DNA from: Paraburkholderia aspalathi
GTDB lineage: Bacteria; Pseudomonadota; Gammaproteobacteria; Burkholderiales; Burkholderiaceae
Reading direction: 5' to 3'
DNA: 64,000 nucleotides
Assembly: GCF_900116445.1 (NCBI RefSeq)
Contig: NZ_FPBH01000022.1
Coordinates: forward strand, 117,362 to 181,361
Positions 53,392 to 60,810 of the stretch are shown piece by piece (the stretch's first letter is position 1; each line of letters begins with the position of its first letter). The notes under the pieces were generated by a model. That model searched no databases. It had not been told where the DNA came from and saw nothing but the letters and a program-made list of their open reading frames with translations. The position numbers and the translations under genes were made by a program.

Positions 53392-54326
53392 AGGGCCGCC
53401 TTCTGTTGAAGTTTGACAGGTTCGTGCATCCGTACAGCGCCGATCAGGTCGGACAGTTTCGATACGCCGTGCCGCTCGCAATAAGCAGTGAGATCGTGGA
53501 TCAGGCGCGGCATCGCGGTGGGGGACACGAAGTTGGCCGTGCCGACCTGCACGGCGCGGCAACCGGCCAGCAGGAATTCCAGCGCATCGGCTGCCGTGCC
53601 GATGCCACCGCATCCGATCACCGGAATCTTGACGGCCTGCACGCACTGGTACGCGATGCGCAGCATGATCGGGCGGGTTGCCGCGCCGGTCAGTCCACCC
53701 ATCACGTTCGCGACGCGCGGCCGGAACGTCTCGACGTCGATCGCCATCGCCAAAATCGCGTTGCTGACGACAAGCGCATCCGCGCCCGCCTCTTCCGCGG
53801 CCAGCGCGACTTCGACCACATTGCCCGCGTTCGGCGTCATCTTGGCCCAGACCGGCAGGCCGCACGCTTCCTTCATTGCCTTGACGACCTGATACGTCGC
53901 CTCCGGATCCATGCCGAACGCGCGGCCATCCTTTTTCAGATTCGGGCACGACACATTCGCCTCGATCGCGGCCACGCCCGGCACCGCGATTTTCGCGGCC
54001 AGCGTGCCGAACTCCTCGATCGTGTTCGCCGAGATGCTTGCGACCAGCGGTGGGGTGTAGCGGCGATAGAACGGCACAGTCTGCTCGATGTAGTAATCAC
54101 TGCCCTTGCTCGGAATGCCGATCGAAAACAGCGTGGCGTCGCGAAACTCGGCGACGCGCGGCGGCGGCACGCCTTCGCGGATATCCTGCGTGATCGTCTT
54201 CGTGACGATCGCGCCGAGGCAGTCGAGGTCGAACACCCGAGACGTGCCTTCCGCGAAGGTGCCGGACGCGGGCATGACCGGATTGGCAAGTGTGAGCGAG
54301 CCGATCTTGACGCTGAGGTCTACCAT
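53388..54326 (-). CDS. Dihydroorotate dehydrogenase-like (PyrD class 1) flavoprotein
   Basis: A 312-residue FMN flavoprotein. ATG 54326 overlaps the end of the PyrK-like gene by seven bases. It retains the class 1 lysine K43 (VTKT) and the catalytic loop NVSCPN (N124, C127, N129). The substrate-binding stretch that reads NSMGLPN in dihydroorotate dehydrogenase A reads FSIGIPS, so the orotate-contacting Asn is Phe67. It is thus unlikely to make orotate and may oxidise or reduce another ring. Its partner is the PyrK-like protein. Confidence 0.87.
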   Translation of the reverse strand: MVDLSVKIGSLTLANPVMPASGTFAEGTSRVFDLDCLGAIVTKTITQDIREGVPPPRVAEFRDATLFSIGIPSKGSDYYIEQTVPFYRRYTPPLVASISANTIEEFGTLAAKIAVPGVAAIEANVSCPNLKKDGRAFGMDPEATYQVVKAMKEACGLPVWAKMTPNAGNVVEVALAAEEAGADALVVSNAILAMAIDVETFRPRVANVMGGLTGAATRPIMLRIAYQCVQAVKIPVIGCGGIGTAADALEFLLAGCRAVQVGTANFVSPTAMPRLIHDLTAYCERHGVSKLSDLIGAVRMHEPVKLQQKAAL

Positions 54327-55306
54327 GATGTCGTTTCCTGAAGATCGAAGACGGGACCGTCCAAGCACACGCGGCGATAGGTCAGTTCGTCGGAACCGGC
54401 GGACTTGCGGAACGGGCGCACGCACGCATAGCACGCGCCGATCGCGCAGCCCATGTGCTGCTCAAGTGCGATCTGGCCGGGAATCTGCAATTCCGCAGCA
54501 ACGCGTTGAAGCATCGACAGCAACCGGTTCGACCCGCACGTCGTTGCAAAAGTGACAGGCCGGGACGCGTGGAGGCGACGGATCAGGTGCTCGACCTGAA
54601 CCACGTCGCTGGTCTGGTCGTCGTCGGTGACGATGACGATGTCGGCCCCTGCGTCGCGCAAATAGTCCGCCGACATCACCAGCGAAGGACTGCGCGCACT
54701 CAGCACGGCTGTCACGCGGGCGCCTGCCGCAATCGCTTCTTGCGCAAGCGGCGCCATCGTCGCGAGGCCGACGCCGCGCGCCAGCAGCAGCACGTGAGCC
54801 GCGCCGGTCGTCGCAGGAAGATCGAAGCCTTTGCCTAGCGGTCCGAGCGCGTCGAGCGTGTCGCCCCTGTTCAGTTGCGCGAGGCCGCGCGTGCCGACGC
54901 CCTGCACCTTGTAAAGAAACTCGATGCGCTGATTCTCTGGTGCTACGCGGTAGATGCTCATCGGCCGGCGCAAATACGGCACTTCGTCGTTCGAAGGCGG
55001 ACACGCCAGATGGAAAAACTGTCCGGCGCGTACGGTCAACGCGAGGTCTGGTGCGCTCAACACGAGATGCTTGTATTCCGGATTCACCCATTCGTTCGAA
55101 CGCACGACACACTGGTTCTCCGCGATCGACGGTATCCGGCTGTACGTTAGATCCGCAGCGGATGCTGCGTCGTCGCGATGTGCACACAGCGGAACCACCT
55201 TGCCTGTTGCTCGCGTTTCGCTGCTGCAACGGCCGCCCGTTGTTTGCGCGTCGTTGTCCGATGCGAGGCTCTCCGCCGCGCAGGCGTCTGTCTGTAAGCT
55301 TGTCAT
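54320..55306 (-). CDS. PyrK-like electron-transfer subunit
   Basis: A 328-residue FAD/[2Fe-2S] protein like PyrK. RRPMS at 113-117 is the FAD motif. Cysteines C287, C292, C295 and C314 fit the PyrK pattern CxxxxCxxC...C. The first ~65 residues are a low-complexity extension not usual in PyrK, so a later start is possible, but ATG 55306 overlaps the previous stop as ATGA. It would link the PyrD-like protein to NAD(P)H. Confidence 0.85.
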   Translation of the reverse strand: MTSLQTDACAAESLASDNDAQTTGGRCSSETRATGKVVPLCAHRDDAASAADLTYSRIPSIAENQCVVRSNEWVNPEYKHLVLSAPDLALTVRAGQFFHLACPPSNDEVPYLRRPMSIYRVAPENQRIEFLYKVQGVGTRGLAQLNRGDTLDALGPLGKGFDLPATTGAAHVLLLARGVGLATMAPLAQEAIAAGARVTAVLSARSPSLVMSADYLRDAGADIVIVTDDDQTSDVVQVEHLIRRLHASRPVTFATTCGSNRLLSMLQRVAAELQIPGQIALEQHMGCAIGACYACVRPFRKSAGSDELTYRRVCLDGPVFDLQETTSW

Positions 55307-55917
55307 GTTTCTTCCGTCGTATCCTGTCGAATCAATGTCCTTTGCTCGCTCACACGCTTCGCATTCAGCGAGGCGAAATCGCTCGCGAGCGGGAACGGTT
55401 GGGCGCCGGGCTCTAGCATGTGAAGCTGCGTAAATCGCATTTCCCGCACCAGCCAGTCACCCGACGCTTCGCACACGTACTTCTCTTCGGTGACGGCGCC
55501 AAGCATCACGGCGCGTGCGTCATCGTCGCGCAGGGCCAGTTGCCACAAGCGCCATGTGCCGACTGCGTTGTGAGTGTCGATGAAGGTGAGCGTTTCGCTG
55601 ACGTAGTAGTGCATCGCGAACAGCCACGGCGATCGTTGAAACCAGTCGGCCAATTTCTCGCGGCCCACCAGGTTGTCACCAAATCCGGAGCCACCGACCC
55701 ACACCGCCGTTTCGGTGAAGCATTCCGCCTGTTGACGCGCGATCTCGCGCATCACATCTTCGGGTTGGCGCTGATAGTCGGCGGTGTATTTGGCATCGGC
55801 CAACGCCGCGTAACGCGCTTTCAGCGCGCGTATTGCATCAACCGCTTCGAGCCGCGCCACACGCGCTTCGAGCGATGCGGCATCTCCCGCCACGGTTTTC
55901 TCGATTGGGCTGTTCAT
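55303..55917 (-). CDS. SnoaL/NTF2-fold protein, possible Rieske beta subunit
   Basis: A 204-residue protein. An N-terminal helix (LEARVARLEAVDAIRALKARYAAL) leads into an NTF2-like alpha+beta barrel (ETAVWVGG, HYYVSETLTFID, AVMLGAVTEEKYV), as in SnoaL_4 proteins and the beta subunits of ring-hydroxylating dioxygenases. It may be the structural small subunit of the Rieske oxygenase, or an independent isomerase. ATG 55917 has GGAG upstream; a TTG at 55923 would instead overlap the reductase stop. Confidence 0.78.
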   Translation of the reverse strand: MNSPIEKTVAGDAASLEARVARLEAVDAIRALKARYAALADAKYTADYQRQPEDVMREIARQQAECFTETAVWVGGSGFGDNLVGREKLADWFQRSPWLFAMHYYVSETLTFIDTHNAVGTWRLWQLALRDDDARAVMLGAVTEEKYVCEASGDWLVREMRFTQLHMLEPGAQPFPLASDFASLNAKRVSEQRTLIRQDTTEET

Positions 55918-55919
55918 CG

Positions 55920-57179
55920 TCAAACCAGCTCCTTCAGTGAAACCAGCGCGTTGCCAAGCTGTTGCGGATCGATCCGCCTGCGTGATTTGACAAGCGCTTC
56001 CAGATAGCGCCGGTCGCGGCTCTGGTTGATCGTGACGCCGGCGCTCACGCAGCCGTCACGCAGCGATATGACGGTCGCGTTCGCCGCATTCAGATCGCCG
56101 CGCACAACGGTTGCATCGGTAGCCTCAGGCAGACCGGTTACCTGAATCGCGTGGCCGAGCTGATCGGTCCACATCCACGGCGTTTCCCGATACGGTTGCG
56201 TGCACCCCATAATGATTTCCGCGACGGCGCGTGCCTGGTTCTCCGCGTTGCGCCAGGTTTCCTGGCGCAGATGAACACCAGCGTCACTGTCGAGCGTGCA
56301 GGCGACATCGCCGGCCGCGTAAAGCCATGGCAATTGCGGGCTTCGGCAGAACGTGTCCACGGTGAGACCGCGTGCGTCAGACAGGCCTGTGTGCTTCAGA
56401 AAGCGCGGATTACAATCGATACCGATCGCAACCAGCACGCAATCCGCGTCGACGCCAAACGGCACGCCATTGCATGTGGCATCGACTCGCAGCCGGAGCT
56501 CGCTCGTCTGTTGCCGCTCCGCCGCCACGATCCGCTCGACGCTGACGCCCGTATGCAACTCGACGCCTCGCGCGGTGTGCTGCTGCGCCAACCAACCGGC
56601 CACGAGAGGCGGCAGACAGCGATTCATGATGCCGTTGCCCGCTTCGAGTACGGTAACGGGCACGCCGAGCGCGATCGCAGTCGACGCGACTTCCATTCCG
56701 ATCACGCCCGCCCCGATAATCGCAAGCCGTCTGCACCCCACGAGCGACTCTTTCAACGCAAGGCAGTCATCAAGTGTTCTGAGCACGTGTACGCCGGGCA
56801 TTGCCGCGGTCATGAAAGCGGGACGTCGCGCCTCGCCGCCCGTGGCAACCACCATCAGGTCGAAATCGACGCTGCGTCCGTTGTCCAGTTGCACGCGCCG
56901 TGCGTCGATATCGAGCGAATCGGCGCACGCGTGAATCCGTTCGATACGCGCAGCCGTCAACGCGTCTACCGACCAGAATTCCGCAGGCGCCAGCGCGAGG
57001 CTTTCCTGGGCACTCGTGCCGAGTAGCAAATCCTTGGACAGCGCCGGGCGCTCATAAGGCGCATGCGCTTCCGCGCCAATCAGCGTGACTCGGCCGGCGT
57101 GCCCGAGCGCGCGCAGATGCTGCGCGACACGTCCGCCAGCGTGCCCAGCGCCGACAATCGCGATATGCGACGCAGTCAT
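55920..57179 (-). CDS. FAD-dependent ferredoxin reductase
   Basis: A 419-residue reductase of the BphG/rubredoxin reductase type. ATG 57179 overlaps the cupin stop as ATGA. FAD motif IVGAGHAGGRVAQHLR and ERPALSKDLL lie near the start, the NAD motif IIGAGVIGMEVA is mid-chain, and LYAAGDVA is the second FAD contact. It should reduce the Rieske ferredoxin encoded downstream. Confidence 0.9.
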   Translation of the reverse strand: MTASHIAIVGAGHAGGRVAQHLRALGHAGRVTLIGAEAHAPYERPALSKDLLLGTSAQESLALAPAEFWSVDALTAARIERIHACADSLDIDARRVQLDNGRSVDFDLMVVATGGEARRPAFMTAAMPGVHVLRTLDDCLALKESLVGCRRLAIIGAGVIGMEVASTAIALGVPVTVLEAGNGIMNRCLPPLVAGWLAQQHTARGVELHTGVSVERIVAAERQQTSELRLRVDATCNGVPFGVDADCVLVAIGIDCNPRFLKHTGLSDARGLTVDTFCRSPQLPWLYAAGDVACTLDSDAGVHLRQETWRNAENQARAVAEIIMGCTQPYRETPWMWTDQLGHAIQVTGLPEATDATVVRGDLNAANATVISLRDGCVSAGVTINQSRDRRYLEALVKSRRRIDPQQLGNALVSLKELV

Positions 57180-57508
57180 GGCTGACGCTCCTGATCCGCA
57201 GCGATACGCACCGTCACGCGGTACAGCACGCAGCGGTCCGACACGCACGTATAGCGGCGCGGTTCGTTGGGCGGAATAAGGATCGCCTCGCCTTCAGACA
57301 GGATGTAATGCTCGTGTGCCGCGACAATGTCGACGCGTCCTTCGAGCACCGCACCGACCTCTTCGCCCAGCACGTCTTCGCCGAACTCGACGGTTTCGTC
57401 GCGTGACAGCAATTGTGTTGTGGCGGCCAGCGCATCGCCGTCCGCGGTCTGCATGGCTGACGATGCAGCCGGCTCGGAAACCAGCAGGCACTGCTCGATG
57501 CGGGTCAC
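57176..57508 (-). CDS. Cupin-domain protein (no clear metal motif)
   Basis: A 110-residue single cupin. GTG 57508 overlaps the previous stop by four bases. The barrel is recognisable in LGEEVGAVLEGRVDIV and SEGEAILIPPNEPRRYTC, but the usual histidines of motif 1 are absent, so it may not bind a metal. It could be a binding or isomerising protein for a pathway intermediate. Confidence 0.75.
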   Translation of the reverse strand: MTRIEQCLLVSEPAASSAMQTADGDALAATTQLLSRDETVEFGEDVLGEEVGAVLEGRVDIVAAHEHYILSEGEAILIPPNEPRRYTCVSDRCVLYRVTVRIAADQERQP

Positions 57509-57921
57509 GATGCGTTCTCCCGATCGGCGAGCGGGTAATACGGGGTTTCGTCACCGCTGCCGTATTCGGCGCGCGGCGGTGTCACCACGTTGAGCCTCAT
57601 GCTGACGCCCGCGCCTTCGAAGCGATTCACACCGTAATGGCTCAACCCGGCGGGGATGATCATCGCCTCGCCGGCATTCATCGGTCGCTCGATCTCCGGG
57701 CCGCCGGCGTGCACCTCGAAGATCGAACACGCACCGCGCACCTGCAACGATGCTTCCTCGCCGTGATCGTGCGCCTTCGCGGGCAGCCCGCGCCCGGCGG
57801 CTTCCACAAACTTGATAACGGCAACGCTTATCGTTTGGCCGATCATCGTCTTCATATAGAGTTCGTCGGCGACGACCTGCTTGAGGCCATCGTCGATTCC
57901 AAATATCCGACACTTCGGCAT
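57505..57921 (-). CDS. Metal-binding cupin protein
   Basis: A 138-residue cupin. Motif 1 KAHDHGEEASLQVRG supplies two His and a Glu; motif 2 IPAGLSHYGVN supplies the PxGxxHxxxN pattern. This is consistent with a mononuclear-metal cupin such as a dioxygenase or isomerase. It lies 38 bases after the 130-residue unknown and overlaps the next cupin gene. Confidence 0.8.
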   Translation of the reverse strand: MPKCRIFGIDDGLKQVVADELYMKTMIGQTISVAVIKFVEAAGRGLPAKAHDHGEEASLQVRGACSIFEVHAGGPEIERPMNAGEAMIIPAGLSHYGVNRFEGAGVSMRLNVVTPPRAEYGSGDETPYYPLADRENAS

Positions 57922-57959
57922 AACGCTCTCCTGATCCGAATTAGCACGTCGCGGCAGTT

Positions 57960-58352
57960 TCAGATGGCCGGACGCATCGTGAACGTTTCATCGGCGACGA
58001 ACCGGCGCGGATCGTATCCGTCGATCACCGCCGGCTGCTGGTAAAACTCGACGGCCGGCGCGATCTCCGCAAACGAAAGCAACAGGTACATCAGCGTTTT
58101 CGCTTCTTCCGGCAGGCTGGCGAGTTCGTACTGGTTCAGCCATACAACGATCTCGTCGACCTTCGGCAGCATCGCGTCCTTGAACTCGACGATCGCGTCC
58201 ATGCCGACGGTATGGCGTTGCGTGTTGCGCTGGGTCTCGGTGGGCAGCGCCCAGATTCCGACAAAACAAGCCAGATCGCTGAACACTTCGGGCAGTGCAA
58301 CCGGCACGGTTCGCGCCTCACGCTTTGGCATGACGATGATTTTCTGTTCCAT
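57960..58352 (-). CDS. Uncharacterised 130-residue operon protein
   Basis: A soluble, acidic, mostly helical protein, with IVMPKREARTVPVALPEVF at the start, then helical FKDAMLPKVDEIVVWLNQYELASLPEEAKTLMYLLLSFAEIAP in parts, ending RRFVADETFTMRPAI. I do not recognise the family. It lies five bases after the Rieske oxygenase stop, so it is tightly coupled. Its position suggests a chaperone, small subunit or auxiliary factor for the oxygenase. Confidence 0.65.
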   Translation of the reverse strand: MEQKIIVMPKREARTVPVALPEVFSDLACFVGIWALPTETQRNTQRHTVGMDAIVEFKDAMLPKVDEIVVWLNQYELASLPEEAKTLMYLLLSFAEIAPAVEFYQQPAVIDGYDPRRFVADETFTMRPAI

Positions 58353-58357
58353 GATCT

Positions 58358-59686
58358 TTACTCCGTAACCACTTCGGCTTTGCTGACGGCCGCTTTACCT
58401 TCCGCGTCCGCTTCCGCTTCGGCCAGCAGGCGTTCGATGACGTGATAGCTGTGACGAACCAGCAGTTCGTTGTCCTGCAGCACCATGAATTTCTTCACGC
58501 CCGTTTCCGCAGCACGCTGCGTACGTTCGAGCGTGCTCAGGTCTTCGAGGAGCACGTCGCGCAGCGCCACCTTCATGTACTCGAGGAAGAAGCGGCCACC
58601 CGGCGTCGTCATTTCCGGGTAGTACACGCGCGCTTCGAGCAGCGTCCTGTTGTGCGCGATCGGCCGGAAGTTGTATGCCTGGCAATAGTTGGGCCGCAGC
58701 GACAGATAGAAGTCCGGAAACACGACGTTGATATCGAACAGCCAGTTCGCGCTTTGGGTCCAGTTCACGCCTTTGGGCAGTGCGTCGAGCGGAAACGCGT
58801 GGCGCGCGCTGCCGATGCCCGCACGCAAGGCCGACGCGGCAATCGGCCGTTTGGAACCGGCATCGGACAGCGCCTCGCTGGCGGCCACGCCGCCTGACGT
58901 AACAGCTTTCGGATTACCGTAGACCGACTTCTGGTTGCCCGCGAGAGACAGCCGTCGATGCAAGTCGCCGCACAACGCGTCGAGCGGCGGCATGCTTCCA
59001 CCCTCGCTCCTGTCGATTGCATCGGCGATCGAATTGCCGTGCACGTAGGCGACGTGATACGCCTCCTGGAATGCGTCGAGCGCCAGCTTCCAGTTGCAAT
59101 CGACCACCGTCTCCCATGCAAAACCAACCGTCATCTTGTCGAACGGATAGCCTTCGATGTCGCCGTACATCGGCTTCATGAAGTCGTCCAGCGACATCTT
59201 CGGGTCCGGATCCATGTTGACGAAAATGAAGCCCTGCCACACGTCGCAAGCAACGCGGGTCAGCGCGTAATCCTTGAAATCGATTCCGAAGAAACACTTT
59301 TCGTCCGGCACACCCGTCAGCTTGCCGTCGAGGTCGTATGCCCAGCCGTGAAACTTGCAGAAGAACTTGCGCGTGTGGCCGGTCTTGTCATACGCAATCT
59401 GGTTGAGCCGATGCGAACACACGTTGTGCATCGCGCGAATCTGGCCCTGCTTGTTGCGCACCACGATGACTTCCGTGTCGCAAGCGTCCAGTTTTTTAAC
59501 GAAGTAGTCACCGGCAGCGGGAATCTCCTCCACCCGGCCGACCTGCAGCCAGGTCTTCTTGAAGATATGGGCCTTTTCCCGCTCGTAGTACTCGGCCGAG
59601 ATGTAAGGTTCGACCGGGATCAAGCCCGAGCCGAGATGCGCATACCGCGCAGTGAGCGTGCCTTCCGGGGCGGGTATCTCGTTCAT
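58358..59686 (-). CDS. Rieske non-heme iron oxygenase, catalytic alpha subunit
   Basis: A 442-residue Rieske oxygenase. The cluster ligands are C90/H92 (CSHR) and C110/H113 (CKFH); the usual CxHRG glycine is leucine here. The mononuclear iron site is E208, H211 and H216 in FQEAYHVAYVH, with a likely third ligand Asp in LLEDLSTLERTQ. A Glu instead of Asp before the histidines also occurs in carnitine-type monooxygenases. ATG 59686 has GAGGA upstream. It is the first gene of the operon and probably acts on an aromatic or N-containing substrate. Confidence 0.92.
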   Translation of the reverse strand: MNEIPAPEGTLTARYAHLGSGLIPVEPYISAEYYEREKAHIFKKTWLQVGRVEEIPAAGDYFVKKLDACDTEVIVVRNKQGQIRAMHNVCSHRLNQIAYDKTGHTRKFFCKFHGWAYDLDGKLTGVPDEKCFFGIDFKDYALTRVACDVWQGFIFVNMDPDPKMSLDDFMKPMYGDIEGYPFDKMTVGFAWETVVDCNWKLALDAFQEAYHVAYVHGNSIADAIDRSEGGSMPPLDALCGDLHRRLSLAGNQKSVYGNPKAVTSGGVAASEALSDAGSKRPIAASALRAGIGSARHAFPLDALPKGVNWTQSANWLFDINVVFPDFYLSLRPNYCQAYNFRPIAHNRTLLEARVYYPEMTTPGGRFFLEYMKVALRDVLLEDLSTLERTQRAAETGVKKFMVLQDNELLVRHSYHVIERLLAEAEADAEGKAAVSKAEVVTE

Positions 59687-59728
59687 CAGCAAAAATCCTC
59701 AACAGGAACATGCAATTCGTCGAATAAC

Positions 59729-59739
59729 GAATGTCATTC
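59729..59739. promoter_or_regulatory. Operator 1: GAATG-T-CATTC palindrome before the Rieske operon
   Basis: A perfect palindrome 43 bases upstream of the oxygenase start. The same core, with flanking TGTxTTT, occurs at 60598-60610 before the MFS gene. It overlaps the -10 box of the operon promoter, so a bound repressor would block transcription. The adjacent TetR protein is the likely binder. Confidence 0.65.
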
Positions 59740-59764
59740 TGTTTTTGAAAAATTATGCTGTCAA
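59736..59764 (-). promoter_or_regulatory. Promoter of the Rieske operon
   Basis: On the minus strand TTGACA (59764-59759) and CAGAAT (59741-59736) are 17 bases apart, about 50-78 bases before the oxygenase start. Confidence 0.55.
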
Positions 59765-59882
59765 GTCTTTCCGGCCAAAGGTGTTGAGCGCCGATGTGCG
59801 ACTCGATCGCTCACGCCGCGAGGACGGTTGCTAGAATGACGGGCGTGCAGGCGGGGATATCGCTCCGGCCCTCTCCGCCAGA

Positions 59883-60503
59883 ATGCGAAAACCAACCGAT
59901 CCAGGGGATCCAGTGCCGCAGGTAAAAAAAGCAGAAGTACGGGAGGCGATTCTGGCCGCCGCATTTTCGGCGTTCAGCGAGAAGGGCTATTCCGCGACCA
60001 CGATGACCGAAATCGCGCGCCAGGCCGGCACGACCGTGGCCAATCTCTACGTCTATTTCGATTCGAAGCTCATTATCCTGTACGAGCTCTACCAGCCATG
60101 GCTGATGAAGCAGCTCGACGCGCTTCGAGCGGAAGTGGTGCTGTTGTCCAATCCGAAGAAAAAGATCCGACGAATCCTGACGGGCCTATGGGCTGACATT
60201 CCAGCCTCCGACCAGGCATTCGCGAATGCACTGATCGACGCGTTGGCAAGCGCGCCGCCGAACATGGGAAAGCCCGTGAAACTGCTCGATTCGGTGGAGG
60301 GATTTCTGACCAGGCTGCTGCGCGAATCGTTGCCGCCCGAGCGCGCGGAAGTCGCACGCGACGATCTGATCTCGCATGTGATCTGGATGGCGTTCGACGG
60401 CTTCGTCATCAACCATCGCATCGGCGACGTGCGGGATATCGAACGAATCGCCGCATTGATGACTGATCTGTTGCTGGGCGACACGAGTCCGAAGGCCCGC
60501 TGA
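59883..60503 (+). CDS. TetR-family transcriptional regulator
   Basis: A 206-residue regulator, divergent from the Rieske operon. The helix-turn-helix is AFSEKGYSATTMTEIARQAGTTVANLYVYFDSKLIIL. A TAGAAT box with an AGAATG half-site lies about 45-50 bases before its start (59832-59838), suggesting autoregulation. It probably represses the operon and the MFS gene through the shared palindrome, with the substrate or an intermediate as inducer. Confidence 0.9.
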   Translation: MRKPTDPGDPVPQVKKAEVREAILAAAFSAFSEKGYSATTMTEIARQAGTTVANLYVYFDSKLIILYELYQPWLMKQLDALRAEVVLLSNPKKKIRRILTGLWADIPASDQAFANALIDALASAPPNMGKPVKLLDSVEGFLTRLLRESLPPERAEVARDDLISHVIWMAFDGFVINHRIGDVRDIERIAALMTDLLLGDTSPKAR

Positions 60504-60810
60504 ACACTGCGACGCCGGTTCCCGCTGGTGCCGCTCGCCGGTTGTCAGAAGAAAAAATAAAAAGACAATTTTGAAATTCTTTGACACGCCACAATAAAGA
60601 ATGTCATTCTGTATTTAGGCCGCAACGTCGGCTGCTTTCCGCGCGTATCCGGATTCGAAGCGACGCAACGGCCGCCTGGTGCATCGGTCCTGGCGTCGCG
60701 TCCGGCCGCTCTGTGTGGACGGATGGCTTTGCACACAAGCCTGGTCACGAGCGGGAAGCCATAACGCTCCTACCCATGATCTGTGTTGCTCACCACCTGA
60801 GGTGTCTTCA
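60504..60810. other. Intergenic region between the TetR and aromatic-acid transporter genes
   Basis: About 307 bases with no gene. The first 100 bases are AT-rich and hold TTGACA (60581-60586) followed by operator 2 (60598-60610). The rest is an untranslated leader of some 180 bases in which I see no clear structure. Confidence 0.5.
60598..60610. promoter_or_regulatory. Operator 2: AGAATG-T-CATTCT palindrome before the MFS gene
   Basis: A perfect 13-base palindrome just downstream of TTGACA at 60581-60586. The 11-base core is identical to operator 1 before the Rieske operon and the flanks are alike on both sides, consistent with one regulator. Confidence 0.65.
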
